From positions 62,001-126,000 of the forward strand of contig JAVTVY010037353.1 of assembly GCA_036873755.1 (NCBI GenBank): a stretch of 64,000 nt of DNA, read 5' to 3'. A program made the translations under genes and the position numbers. The stretch is from Hanleya hanleyi (lineage: Eukaryota; Mollusca; Polyplacophora; Lepidopleurida; Hanleyidae). Below are positions 10,670 through 22,600 of the stretch, in pieces (within the stretch, counting starts at the first letter, position 1; every line of letters begins with the position of its first letter). The notes under the pieces were generated by a model, which saw nothing but the letters and a program-made list of their open reading frames with translations, made no database searches and had not been told where the DNA came from.

Positions 10670-11540
10670 TTTCTTAAATTACAAACTCCATTGTTCTGCA
10701 CCACATTAATTTTTTACATTTTTATATACCGGTATTTTTTAATTATTATTTACTTGAATATATTTCTGTAAATGACTATAGATCGTTCACAACCCCTCTG
10801 TTAAACTGGTACAGCAAAAGTATTTTTAAAGGGATTTCCATACACACGTCCAAACCTCTTCCATGGTATAGTGTGTCATTTTGAAGGTATATTGCGTAAA
10901 ACAACACCTGCATGGTTACGCATTACCTATATGTGACGTCATCGCTTCACCGTCAATCAGTAATCGACTGCCTTCACTCTCTTCACCTGCGCAAAATTCC
11001 TGAAATTCCACTGTTGTTTCTGCTATTTCTGGCGTGTGACAAACCCCCAAACGGTCCAACCGTCGGACTGTTCTTTGCCGAGTGTCAGCACTTCATTGGA
11101 GTTAAAACCCACGCACAAGTGAGTGGAAATTAAAAATCTCACAGTCCGGTTCCAGTGAACATTTCCGAGCACAAGTTGTAGGGAGGCGTGCTCTTACACT
11201 CCAAGCGGGACGAGAGGTCAAACGGAAGGAGTTAAATCCATTTATTCGCTGAGCAACTGGAAATGTAAAAGAAAGAGGATGAGATATCTCTTACCTGGCA
11301 ATGTTTTTCTCGCAGGCCCGTGATCAGATCACATATATCTATCCCGCCTATATATATGAGCCATTTTGATCCATGCAAGCACCGCCCCGCCCCCCCCTCC
11401 CCCCACCCCACCCCAAACTCCGAACAGCGCATGTCAGCTGAACGTATCCGCAATTCAACTATCGTTTAACACGCTCTCGGCGTAGAGATTACTTCCGCAA
11501 TACAACCTTTTTTCTATCACTGTAATAACCTCGTTATAAG
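10670..11540. other. No gene seen; C-rich tract
   Basis: Contains a C-rich low-complexity run near 11383-11412. No exon, inverted repeat or known element is supported. Confidence 0.4.
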
Positions 11541-11544
11541 TTTT

Positions 11545-11867
11545 TTGCGAAGAAATTGCATTAATAAAAATTCGAAAATTGGACCGCAAAATCTACCAAA
11601 AATGCCTTTTTTGGCGCCAGTGGCGTCACTGAGATGTCATCAGTACGGCCTTGATGGATTTTCTTTACAATTTCTGGTAAAGCTTCTGGTACAGCTCGAC
11701 ATCAGCTTATGTGGTAAGTTTCTGCTCATTAGTCTCAGGGATAATACAAATATATTTGAGTGTGGAGAGGGGTGGGGCAAAAATATATATGGGTGTGGAG
11801 GCGGGGGGGGGGGGTCTGCGGGGGCGGAATCAGCCAAATCGCCCAAGCCAGATCTATAGGATTAATG
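11545..11867 (+). mobile_element. MITE family C, degenerate right portion
   Basis: Aligns with the right half of the complete element at 51101-51640: an 'ATTCGAAAATTGGACC' segment, 'CTGGTAAAGCTTCTGG', 'TGTGGTAAGTTTC', a G-run, then 'AAATCGCCCAAGCCAGAT' next to ATTAA. The left end is missing. Frames that are open across the G-run are not genes. Confidence 0.5.
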
Positions 11868-12534
11868 GTAGTCTCACATCACCAAGTAGTTTGAGTTGCT
11901 GAAGCCTGTAGCGTTCGAGCACCAATTCACCACTTTATTTCTTCAATCTCCATCTATTCACATGAACGCTAATAGGATGAGGGAAACGGGGCGGTAGCAT
12001 TATATAGCAAGAATAATAAGATCATACATTCTATGCCCATTTTTTCACGCTTAGATCTATTTTCAGTTGGACGGTTCACAAGGCATAAACCATCATACCT
12101 CATCGATTCCTACAGTCGTGAACCAAAAATATCAAGATCGAGATCAGGTGGGGACGTGAGGTGCGGGATGTGGGGTTGTAGGGCAGGATATTTTGGGGTA
12201 ACCAGCCAATCAAATTACTTCATTCATGCGAGCGCCATGTTTGATTACATGACTACGGTTTCAGAAGATTCCTCGATCATATTTGATAACTTGCGCCAAC
12301 CTAGTCTATGGGAGAAGAATTTAGTAGCCACAGTTCATTCCGATTGTCATTTAATTACAAGAACGCTATTAAGAGAAGGATGAGTAGAAAGGGCGGTAAC
12401 TCGGCTTTTATTGATTTTGGAGACAAAAGCGAGAATTCGTCTCACGTCTCACAATTCAATAAGCTTAAAACAAAGGCAATTAATTATGCGCTAATAACAC
12501 TGATACGGTGTAGCTCCATAATGCCAATAGGTAG
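11868..12534. other. No gene seen upstream of the retroelement
   Basis: Open frames of 80-116 codons are present, but none resembles retroelement Gag or an LTR. The pol homology starts abruptly at about 12535, so the 5' part of the retroelement is absent rather than merely degraded. Confidence 0.45.
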
Positions 12535-12561
12535 AACCTCGAAGGCATAGCAGACAAGCTG

Positions 12562-14898
12562 ATGCCACTTAACGACGGAGCAGAAGTCGGCATCCTCATC
12601 GGATATAATTGCTCCAGAGCACTTGCGCCACGTGAAGTGATTCCACCGGTACATGACGAGCCATACGCCCAGTGCACAGACTTAGGATGGGGCATCGTTG
12701 GTATCATTGAGGCTACCCAGGATGAGGCTGACGACGACGTGATAGGAGTTAGCCATCGAGTCCTGACGCGAGAGGTACCTCAACTGTCTAAGATTATCGG
12801 AAAGGAACATCCTAATTCAGTGACATTTTCGTTAAGAACAACGGTGAAGGAAATCGTTACACCTCTGGAGGTTACCAGGATGCTGGACCTTGATTTCAAT
12901 GAACACAAGTCCAACAACGAGTCGTTGTCGCAGGATGATAGAACGTTCCTTAATAGGATGAATGAAGGAATTCACTTGACCACAGACAATCATTACGAAA
13001 TGCCGTTACCATTCCGTGTTTCAGCTCCCAACCTACCGTGCAACAAGGTCATGGCAGTTCATCGCTTGAACCATCTGAAAAAACGTATGATGGCCGACAA
13101 TAAGTATCACGAGGACTATACATCATTCATGGAGAACATTATTCAAAATGGTTATGCAGAAAAGGTGCCCACTTCGGAACTGCCTAACGAGTCAGGAACA
13201 TGGTATATTCCTCACCACGGCATTTATCACGCCAAAACACCCGGAAAGATTCGTATAGTCTTCGACTGCAGCGCTAAGTTCAAGGGGCAGTCACTGAACG
13301 ATCACCTTCTTCAAGGTCCGGACTTAACAAATACCTTGGTGGGGGTCTTGACCAGATTCCGTGAGGAACCAGTTGCTCTAATCTGTGATATAGAGCAGAA
13401 GTTTTCCCAATTCAGAGTTAACGCCGAACATCGAGACTACCTACGTTTCTTGTGGTGGGACAACGGGGACTACAACACAACACCCATTGAGTATCGAATG
13501 GAAGTCCATTTATTTGGAACCGCGTCGTCGCCGGGCTGCTCGAACTTTGGTCTAAAGCAAGCAGCGTCTGACAACGAAAGCGAATTTGGTTCCGAAGCTG
13601 CCAACTTCATTCGTGGAGACTTTTATGTTGATGATGGTCTCAAGTCACTCCCCGATGAAACCCAAGCTATAAAGCTGTTTGCAGATAGCAAAGGTATCTG
13701 CTCCAAGGCTGGTCTACGTCTTCACAAATTCCTGTCGAATTCAAAGAAAGTTATCGCATCCATTCCCACAGAGGACCAAGCCCAAGGGATTAAGAACTTG
13801 AATCTGAACTATGATAACTTACCTGTAGAGAGGGCTCTCGGAGTCCAGTGGTGTGTCGAGTCCGACGAATTCCAGTTTCAGATTACCCTCAAGGATCACC
13901 CCCTCACGAGGCGTGGAGTGTTGGCAACGATTAGCTCGATTTTCGATCCTCTTGGTTTCATCGCCCCTATTCTACTCGTCGGCAAACAGATACTCCAGAC
14001 ACTGTGCAAGGAAAATGCAGACTGGGACGACCCTCTCCCAAAAGAGATACGCCCGCGTTGGGAGCGTTGGCGCGGAAGTTTGTTAAAGTTGGAAAACCTG
14101 AAAATCCCAAGATGTTTCAAACCATGTGACTTTGGTGTGGTGAAACGCACGGAATTGCACCATTTCTCAGACGCAAGCACACAGGGGTATGGACAATGTA
14201 CGTATCTGCGTCTGATCAATGAACATGGACATATTCACTGCTCCTTCGTGACGGGAAAGGCCAGGGTGTCTCCCCTCAGAACAATCACGATTCGTCGTCT
14301 AGAGCTGACAGCAGCTCTGGTGCCAGTGAAAGTTAGCTGTCTACTGCAACGAGAACTCAACCTGGAAAATGTGAGCGAGACCTTTTGGACGGATAGCAAA
14401 GTGGTGTTGGGCTATATCGCTAACGATTCTCGCCGGTTCCATGTGTTCGTCGGCAACCGCGTGCAGCAAATAAGAGACAGCACCGAACTTTCACAATGGA
14501 ACTATGTCAAAACTTCAGATAATCCAGCCGATTGTGCATCGCGCGGACTCACACCAGAAGAGTTAGTCAGTGATTCCACATGGTGTACTGGACCCAAGTT
14601 TCTGTGGTGTGACAGTGAGCTAAAGAACACTCATGATATTGATATTGTTTTGGAAGGTGATCCTGAAATTAAGAAAGGCTCTGTGTTCGCTACGGTCACC
14701 TCATCGAACACAGATCAGTCTGATCCTGACATCATGAGATTCTTGAAATATTTCTCAAGCTGGTATCGACTCAAACGTGGACGGCTGTGTGGATCCAGTT
14801 GCAACGAGTATTACGAGATAGAGCGTCCAAGACTTCGCAGCCTTCTCATGACCCGATTGAAGACCTCAAGATGGCTGAACAATCTGTCATCAAGCTAG
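12562..14898 (+). pseudogene. pol: BEL/Pao pol, first part: protease tail, RT, RNase H
   Basis: This encodes the reverse transcriptase and RNase H that copy the element's RNA into DNA in cytoplasmic particles. The frame begins in the C-terminal part of the Pao-type aspartic protease ('IGYNCSRALAP' at residues 13-23, 'DLGWGIVG' near 40-47). The active-site part is lost, and a stop codon sits just upstream. The RT follows: motif A aspartate near D276 and the catalytic YVDD at residues 355-358. RNase H acidic residues are visible at D537 (FSDAS), E581 (RRLELT), D611 (WTDSK) and D657 (NPADCASRG). About 120 bases before its end the frame stops matching the family and the continuation lies in another frame, so the last ~40 residues are out-of-frame read-through. 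The ATG at 12562 is simply the first in the open frame. It is not a native start. Confidence 0.88.
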
Positions 14899-16310
14899 TT
14901 CAAGCCAGCCGTTATCCGGAAGAAATTGGCACCCTGCAATCGGTTGGTAAGGGAATCTCTGATCGTAAACTTGTTACTCAGAGGAAACGTGCACTGAAAG
15001 GAACAAGTCCACTCTATCGTCTGGATCCATTCATCGACGAGGATGGAATCTTGAGAGTCGGCGGTCGGCTGAAGAATGCCTCCTTACCTGCAAGTGTCAA
15101 GTTCCCGATAATTCTTCCTCGAAAACATCACGTGACTCAGCTGATGATACGACACTTTCATGAGAAGTTGTGCCATCAAGGGCGTGGAATGACAATCAGT
15201 GAGATTCGGTCCAATGGATTCTGGATAATCGGTTGTACGTCAGCTGTGTCAAGCTACATTAGAACATGCGTCCCATGCCGGAAGTTACGTGCTGGTCACC
15301 AAGATCAGAAGATGGCAGATCTTCCTCCAGATAGATCTGAATCGGCACCTCCTTTCACTTATTGTGCGGTGGATTATTTTGGACCCTGGATGGTCAAGGA
15401 GGGCAGGAAAGAACTCAAACGCTACGGAGTTCTATTCACGTGCATGGGATGTAGAGCCGTACACATAGAGACTGCGAATGAGCTCACAACTGATTCATTC
15501 ATCAATGCGCTACGGCGTTTCCTAGCCATACGCGGACCCGTTCGTCAGCTCAGATCCGACCAAGGGACAAATTTTGTAGGAGCTGATAGAGAGCTAACAA
15601 ATGCCTTGATCGAGATGGATCATGATCAAGTCGGACACTTTTTGAGGAAGGAGAACTGCAGTTATTTCCCCTTCAAACTGAATGTGCCATCTGCCAGCCA
15701 CATGGGTGGCGTATGGGAACGGCAAATTCGTTCCATACGCAACGTTCTCAAGTTCTTGCTGGATCATGCGGGTACACAACTTGACGATGAGTCACTAAGG
15801 ACCTTTATGTCAGAGGCAGCCGCGATTGTGAACAGTCGCCCTTTGACCGTGGACACGCTGAACGATCCACTGTCATTGACCCCGCTCACACCTAACCATC
15901 TGTTAACGATGAAGACGAACATCATCCTGCCGCCTCCAGGATTGTTTCAACGTGAGGATCTATACAGTCGTAAGAGATGGCGTCGCGTCCAACATCTCGC
16001 GAATGAGTTCTGGACGAGATGGAGAAAGGAATTCCTCCAGAACTTACAGGTACGCCCCAAATGGAATCAACCGCGACGGAACCTACAAGTCGACGATATT
16101 GTCATCATCAAAGACGACAACACACCACGTAACCAGTGGTCTCTGGCTCGTGTTAACGAAGTCTACACGGACGACGATGATCTTGTTCGAAAGGTCCGCC
16201 TCGCGATCGCTGACCGATTCCTGAGTGCTGAGGGCAAACGAATCTCTTACCTGGAACGGCCAATCCAAAAATTGGTCTTGCTCCTCGAGAGTGGTGATGT
16301 GTCGGAATGA
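14787..16310 (+). pseudogene. pol: BEL/Pao pol, second part: integrase and DUF5641-like tail
   Basis: This encodes the integrase that inserts the cDNA into the chromosome. The open frame begins at a GTG, not a real start. It is the continuation of the upstream polyprotein after a small indel near 14775-14787. Visible in order: an HHCC zinc-binding module (H125/H130 in 'HFHEKLCHQG', cysteines in 'RTCVPCRKL'); the catalytic core with D196 ('AVDYFGPW'), D258 ('RSDQGTNF') and E311 ('GGVWERQ'); and a C-terminal domain with 'VDDIVIIKDDNTPRNQWSLA' typical of DUF5641. All three catalytic acids are intact and no internal stop is present, so decay is limited. It overlaps the upstream frame by 112 bases. 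In intact relatives these domains are one protein. Confidence 0.88.
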
Positions 16311-16356
16311 TGTATTTCTATCTGTGGAAAATTACTAACCTAATTTTGAGGAGGTA

Positions 16357-16890
16357 TGTGAATGCTGCCATTAGCATTTTCACTTTATAATTTTATCTCC
16401 AAGTAAACGAAAGTCTGGACTGCACGAAAAGTCTGGACTGCACCCACATTTGCTATAGCACGTGATTTTATGCTCACCGGAAATCGCCCACGTTGTCTGA
16501 GTGTGGTTGTCTTGATTGTGTGTTTCTGCGATTCCGTTGAAATTTGAGAAGTCTAGAGGCCCTAAGGTGGTCAGTACATTATCAGTTTTTAGTACTGATT
16601 GCTGCATGAGCTTATTTGATAGTTTTGGTGGTAATCTAGTTCAGAAATTGCTGTTTTATATGCGTGTCTATAAATAGATCTCGAAACATGTGCTTCTGTT
16701 GTCAAAACGAAAGTAAGAAATTATGTACTATTTGATACTGATGTAATTCATGCGTTAAGTGATGAGATTTCTAATGAGTGACTTCGTATTATCTCTTGTA
16801 GTTTTACGGAGTCTTTGGAGCCTTACTGCGGAAATCGTGTGCAGTAACAGTTTATGTTTACGAACTTTCTAACGATACGGTGCAGTGGCG
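16357..16890 (+). mobile_element. Probable LTR of the BEL/Pao element
   Basis: Directly after the integrase stop there is a purine-rich tract (TTTTGAGGAGGTA, a plausible polypurine primer) followed by TGTGAATGCTGCC at 16357. The segment contains a TATA box (16669-16676). I cannot find a second copy upstream to fix the boundaries, so the right limit is a guess. A 'TGGCGCC' at 16896-16902 resembles a primer-binding site, which normally follows a 5' LTR, not a 3' one. Confidence 0.45.
16669..16676 (+). promoter_or_regulatory. TATA box in LTR-like segment
   Basis: TATAAATA lies about 310 bases into the presumed LTR, consistent with a U3 promoter. Inference from motif and position only. Confidence 0.35.
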
Positions 16891-16902
16891 GAAACTGGCG
16901 CC

Positions 16903-17635
16903 ATCGTAATATCGTGGATTGTATATGACTGTATGGTACGTGATTCAATCGAAGATTCTATAAAGACTTCAGTTACACAGAACATAAACTCCTTTGTCGT
17001 CCTTCTGTGCGAACTAGTGAACTTTCTCTGCGAAACCTTACGTCCCACGGCAGACTGCGTGAAATAATTCTCTGCCGTAACACAATGTTTTGATGTTTTC
17101 TGGCCGAATTTGGGAGAATTTGTCTCAGTTGAAGAGATCAATCTTGAAGATTTGAAGTATAGGCTATATGATGTGAAAAAGCTCAACATTGACCAATGTA
17201 TGCTACATACAAACACACTTTAGAAGACTGTGATGCATTCTCACATAGGTTTCTCGAATATCTTAAAATCATTATGCGACCCATGTTGATAAGCTACGAC
17301 GGAAATAGCAAAACTTTGGAAAATATGTTCTGTGGTATTTTGGCATTGCGCATGATACTGTGATCGAGTATAGACTCAAAATTCCACAGGAATGCCCCCA
17401 GATTAAGGCAAAGGAGTTCATGGGTATTGGAATCTGTCTAATACGATACCGGTGATTGTATCTTGGAGTGAATTGCTTAACTCGAAGTTAAACCAGAAAC
17501 TACTGGTATCTCGAGTGATGAAACAAAGAAAACACACCTGTGCAACTGGTAGCCCGGTAGCGCAAAAAAAACTTTTTTGGAATATAAATGTTGCGACTGA
17601 AATTTGTTGAGTTATATAAGATGTGGGAAGACTTG
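16903..17635. other. No gene seen
   Basis: Short frames only. If the TGGCGCC at 16896 is a primer-binding site, this could be leader sequence of another element, but nothing coding supports that. Confidence 0.35.
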
Positions 17636-17639
17636 ACGT

Positions 17640-18075
17640 CTAGCTACTAAAACTCACCGTATGACTCCACAGGAAAGCCTCCCTCGGCCCCTCACATCCA
17701 GACTAGAATACGGAGGATTCTCAGACTTGAATATGCTAGGTGAGAATGCATCACTTAGTATTTCAGCCGCGCTTTTGCTGCAGCTGTAGATGTGAAAACT
17801 ATGAAGTAACACCACGGCCCCTAGTACCTGTGTGATGGATAAGAATGTCTTTATGATTAGTGTCCTTTTTCATATCCTTTTCTATTGCAACCACGGACGG
17901 ACACTTGCCCCCAATGTGAAGAAACGTGTCCTAGCAGGGCTGGGAGATAGGACCCGGAAACTCTTAGCCACCGAACATTCTTAACCTCCGCATCGGCTTA
18001 AGCGGAATTAGATACGCTAGCTCGGAAGCTGTAATGACAGGTCAGCTCAAAATTATAACTCATCTGATGTTAAGA
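17640..18075 (+). repeat. Dispersed repeat, copy 1 (partner at 19440-19690)
   Basis: Shares 'CAGGAAAGC', 'TTTTGCTGCAGC' and 'AATTAGATACGCTAGC' with 19440-19690 in the same orientation. Copy 1 carries a MITE-D insertion (17830-17996) that copy 2 lacks. Copy 2 therefore shows the empty site. Confidence 0.6.
17830..17996 (+). mobile_element. MITE family D, copy 2
   Basis: Same element as 10271-10436, starting GTGTGATGGATAAGAATGTC and ending near CTCCGCATCGG. Comparison with 19560-19600 (CCCCTGGCATCG then TTTTAAGC) shows uninterrupted sequence there, supporting insertion here. Confidence 0.7.
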
Positions 18076-19180
18076 TAAGGTAAGATAAGTACTTTATTTA
18101 GAGTCGATTTTTTATAACTATAACATCAACTCACCGTGGAGCTATTATCACCGACTATGGATATCGACTACTAAAGCAACTAAAGCGCACAAAACACTGA
18201 TTAAATGATTATACGGACAATGGACACGTAATAACAACTAAAACCCTCAAAACACTGATTAAATGATTAAACGATATAACGACTATGTCTACAACACATA
18301 TATATATATATAAAAGCAAACATACAGATATAAAATTAATACTGAATATTGGAACTTTTAAATACCTTCGGATGGAAACAATCTCTAAAATTAAAAAATT
18401 TCAAACCCACATTTAAAATATAAGAAAATAAGATTGTAATCCCCTTGGGCTGGGACAAGCTTAAAGTGAATGTAAAGGCTGAGGCAGCATGCACTCTGTG
18501 GGAAAGAACTACATTGAAATAATCAAATAGCAGCAACAAAAATTTCTGGGGATTTTTTTGCACCGAGTAGGAACGAAATTATCTCTGTTGTATTATTGTT
18601 CCCCGGACGCCGCCATGCTGGCTATCTCACATCAGAGCAGTGACGTTGTATCACCTCTGAGCTCTCTACTTCGTGGAGTTAGAAAGCGTAGAAAGCATGT
18701 AAACATAGCGACGTACGAGTAGGATAGCCTGACTTCCAAGTTCTGACGAAGAGACAAATGAAGGTTTACAGGGTTACCAGTTTGAACCAAAACGCTCCGA
18801 TGTCGACGAAAGTAGTGAGTAGTTCATGGAACGTTTCAGCTCGGTAAACACTTGCTGGAGACACGCAACACAGTCAAAACACGCTTGAAACAGCCGAGCT
18901 CTCCACCTCCGCCATTACAATTCGTGCTACAGCGATGCCACAACAAAGTGATACTACGTCGCAGGAAAATATCACGTGCTCCTTACAAGCGTTTTCATTG
19001 GCGCAAGGCTACTAAATAAACTGATATATGGCCTACTCCAGTCGTTTGTTGCACCAGTCAATAATTCCGGTGTTTGGATTTTTTTTTGAACAAAAAAAAA
19101 TATTTGTTGCTGCCAAATGATACTTTTAATATAGTTCTTCCACACAGTGCGTGTGTTGTCGCAGCCTTTACGTTCACTTT
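18076..19180. repeat. Gene-free stretch with a spaced inverted repeat
   Basis: An imperfect inverted repeat of about 100 bases pairs 18465-18570 with 19080-19185. Landmarks are 'GTAAAGGCTG' and 'AGCAGCAACAAA' on the left arm and their inverse on the right. The ~510-base spacer (18571-19079) has no open frame of note. A TA microsatellite lies at about 18298-18312. Confidence 0.45.
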
Positions 19181-19830
19181 AATGGATAAGCATCGAGGGC
19201 GAGGGCGTGTGTTCGAGAAAACACCTCAACTTGCGGGTAAACATGGTAAATACATGAATACCCCTGAAAATTAATCTGTAACGGTCGCCTCGTGCGGTCA
19301 ATTTTCCACCTAGACAATACACCTTGATATGTTTATCAAATGATATGTACAGAGGGCGAGTCTCGGGGATTACCAGTCCACCAACAGAATCCTACCGTAT
19401 GCAAATAACAAATTGGTGACATGTGAGAGGTGACAAAAATGACGACGCCTGGTGAATAAAAAGCAATCATATGACTCAACAGGAAAGCTGTAATACCGAG
19501 GATTCCGAGACGTAGCCTTGGCATCTCATTCGTGCTTTTACTGCAGCCATGTCCATGTAAACCACACGTCCCCTGGCATCGTTTTAAGCAAAATTAGATA
19601 CGCTAGCCCGGTAGCTGTGATGAGAGATAAGCTCAAAATAAGTAAATCGTCTGATGTTAATGGATGAGCATCGAGGGCGTCTGTTAGAGTAAATGCCTAA
19701 ATTTGGGATAAACATGGCAAATGCAAGAATACCTAGAAAAACTATCCTGTAATTCCTGATGTCGTGGTCGTGCGGTAAATTTCCCAATTTCCCAAATTTA
19801 AATGTTGCGAGTGAAAAAATCCATTGTACT
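19180..19830 (+). repeat. Direct duplication (19180-19310 and 19660-19795), with dispersed repeat copy 2 between
   Basis: Both units carry 'GCATCGAGGGCG', 'TAAACATGG', and a 'CGTGCGGT' ending. Between them, 19440-19690 is the second copy of the 17640-18075 repeat. The arrangement suggests a locally duplicated older element. No gene is seen. Confidence 0.5.
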
Positions 19831-19904
19831 GTTAGTTTTTTGGCAGTAATTTGGATGGTGGGCTCCTAATCAAAGATTACGTGCTAGATTGATAAATTAT
19901 GAAA

Positions 19905-19970
19905 AGAAGATGGTACGATCAGGCGACATTTTGGCCTTTAGGTGGTGCGGCTGAAATCGAAAACGAGAGA
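19905..19970 (+). mobile_element. MITE family B, 5' end (interrupted copy)
   Basis: AGATGGTACGATCAGGCG and the following 'GGTGCGGCTGAAATCG' match the left terminus of the complete MITE-B at 58550. The match stops at 19970, where a tandem-core element begins, and resumes at 22601. Confidence 0.65.
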
Positions 19971-22600
19971 TCCTGAAGGATCTTGGCGCCCACCATTGTC
20001 CGATAATTGTAAGCTAATGACAAGAGGATCTTTTTGTCCATTGTTACTAAGAACAAACAAATGATTTGTAATTTTGTTTGCAGAATTTCGAATTTGAGCG
20101 AAAAAGATCGAAGAAGGGACACTGGAAAACACCAAGATATTATCTTTCTAAGTTTCAGGAGTTTCAAGATTTCTAGAAAATGTACTTGATGTCGGTTGTT
20201 ATAGTACAAGTGAAATGAGCAAAGTTAGTCTGAAAGTGAATGTCCAGAGGATCCTTCATCTTCGTTTTGTAGTATTGTTTTTCGCACGTGTCATCATTGG
20301 GTATTGAAAGCGAAGACAAATCTCTTTGACACTTTCGCATGAGCTATGAAACACACTTAAGATTTTATAATGAGGAACGAATGCTATTTCTGTTCTGTTT
20401 ACTCGGGTAGTTTGAGTTATCTCTTTTAAGATACCATGCTCGAAAATAGTAAGATGGTACAAAACTTAATACTGCAATAAGGGGTCTGTGCAGTAATGTT
20501 GAAACTTTGAAAGTGTCTGAATCCTGATTATCTCTCTTGGATCGAAACACGCAGTAGTCTACAGTTGTCAAGTTGTGACGTGTCACAAGAGTGACGTCCC
20601 TTCGTTTAGCCGACCGGTCGGCAGACGAAACGGTGTGGCAGTTCACTTGCAATGGCATGGACTAAAGACTTGCAATGGCATGGACTAAAGTAAACTGATT
20701 TAAAATTTGAAGAAATACATTTTAATTCGGAATCATTTGAACTCCTTGATATAGAAGGTGAAGGTATGGATATTCTCTATAGTCAATATATAGAATATGC
20801 CCCACCGTTTGACCCGCCTACTCTTGTGATGCAATGCCACAACTCGGGAATACCGTATTAATTTGAAGCGTAACTTGGATTTTCGAATCGGACCAAAACA
20901 GGTATCTTGCACAACTAGGCCCCATGTGGGACCTGTGTACCAAATTTCAGAAAGATCCATGAAGTATTTCCTGAGAATTCACGATAACAATGTTTCATGG
21001 GGAAATACAAAATAGCCACCTGGTGGGCATATTACATTTTCGAATCGGACCGCAAAAGGACCCCAAGGAGAACCTGTGTACCAAATTTGAGAAAGATCCA
21101 CGTAGTACTTCTGGAGAAATCACGATAAAGTTTCATGAGGAAATCCAAGATGGCCGCCTGGTGGCCATATTGGATATTCGAATCGGACCAGAAAAGGTAC
21201 CTTGCACAACTAGACACCAATGGGAACCAGTGCACCAAATTTGAGAAGATCCATGCTGTAGTTCCTGAGAAATCGCAAAGTTTCATGGGGAAATCCAAGA
21301 TGGTCACCTGGTGGCCATATTGGATTTTCGAATCGGACCAGAAAAGGTATCTCGCACAACCAGCCACCAATGGGAACCAGTGTATCAAATTTGAGAAAGA
21401 TCCATGTTGTAGTTCCTGAGAAATCGCAATAACAAAGTTTCATGGGGAAATCCAAGATGGTCACCTGGTTGCCATATTGGATTTCGGAATCGGACCAGGA
21501 AAGGTATTTTGCACAAGTGCACCAAATTTGAGAAAGATCCATGCAGTAGTTCCTGCGAATTCACGATAACAAAGTTTCACGGGGAAATTCAAAATGGCCG
21601 CCTGGTGGCCATATTGGATTTTCGAATCGGACCAGAAAAGGTATCCTGCACAACTAGACCCCAAGGGGAACCTGTGTAACAAATTTGAGAAAGATCCATG
21701 CAGTACTTCCTGAGAAATCACGATAACAGTTTCATGGGGAAATCCAAGATGGCTGCCTGGTGGCATGGCTGCCTGGTGGCCATATTGGAGTTTCGAATCG
21801 GACCAGAAAAGGTATCTTGAACAACTAGACACCAATGGCAACCAGTGTACCAAATTTGAGAAAGATCCATGCAGTACTTCCTGAGAAATCACGATAACAG
21901 TTTCATGGGGAAATCCAAGATGGCTGCCTGGTGGCCATATTGGATTTTCGAATCGGACCAGAAAAGGTATCTTGAACAACTAGACACCAATGGCAACCAG
22001 TGTACCAAATTTGAGAAAGATCCATGTTGTAGTTCCTGAGAAATCGCAATAAAAAAGTTTCATGAGAAAATCCAAGATGGTCACCTGGTTGCCATATTGG
22101 ATTTTGGAATCGGACCAGGAAAGGTATTTTGCACAAGTAGACCTGTGTATCCAATTTTGACAAAGATTCATGCAGTAGTTCCTGAGAATTCACGATAACA
22201 AAATTTCACGGGGGAATTCAAAATGGCCGCCTGGTGGCCATATTGGATTTTCGAATCGGACCAGAAAAGTTATGTTGCACAACTAGACTCCAAGGGGAAC
22301 ATGTGTACCAAATTTGAGAAAGATCCATGCAGTACTTCCTGAGAAATCACGATAACAAAGTTTCATGGGAAAATCCAAGATGGCTGCCTGGTGGCCATAT
22401 TGGATTTTCGAATCGGACCAGAAAAGGTATCTTGCACAACTAGACCCCAATGGGAACCTGTGTACCAAATTTGAGAAAGATCCAGAGATCTTAGTAGTAG
22501 TTTCGGAAATATCGCGATAACAAGAATTGTTTACGGACGGACGACGGACCACGGACAAAAAGCGATTTGAACAGCCCACCATCTGGTGATGGTGGGCTAA
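19971..22600 (+). mobile_element. Pearl-like / Helitron-derived element with ~155-base tandem core
   Basis: The 5' region (19971-20870) begins TCCTGAAGGATC. The core has eleven units of about 155 bases (20886 to about 22490), each with 'GAATCGGACCAGAAAAGGTA', 'CAAATTTGAGAAAGATCCA' and 'GGTGGCCATATTGGA'. The 3' end has 'GGACGGACGACGGACC' and a terminal hairpin, AGCCCACCATC / GATGGTGGGCT, ending CTAA. Variable tandem core plus 3' hairpin is the architecture of bivalve pearl/HINE repeats, and TC...CTRR ends fit Helitron-type transposition. Open minus-strand frames across the core are repeat artefacts. The element sits precisely inside MITE-B. Confidence 0.65.

Larger units (their letters stand above)
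12535..16890 (+). mobile_element. BEL/Pao LTR retrotransposon, 5'-truncated
   Basis: The domain order is protease tail, reverse transcriptase, RNase H, integrase zinc finger, integrase core, C-terminal DUF5641-like domain, then an LTR-like segment. That order is diagnostic of the BEL/Pao superfamily. No 5' LTR, Gag or protease active site is found, and a frame break separates RNase H from integrase. In-frame similarity begins just after a stop codon at 12532-12534. I judge it inactive on its own. Confidence 0.85.

Noticed and set aside
11545..11902. Glycine- and proline-rich frames across the G-run
   Set aside because: They are produced by the low-complexity run inside a degenerate MITE C copy.
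21461..21979. 172-codon and neighbouring minus-strand frames
   Set aside because: They lie in the ~155-base tandem core of the pearl-like element and reflect repeated open stretches.
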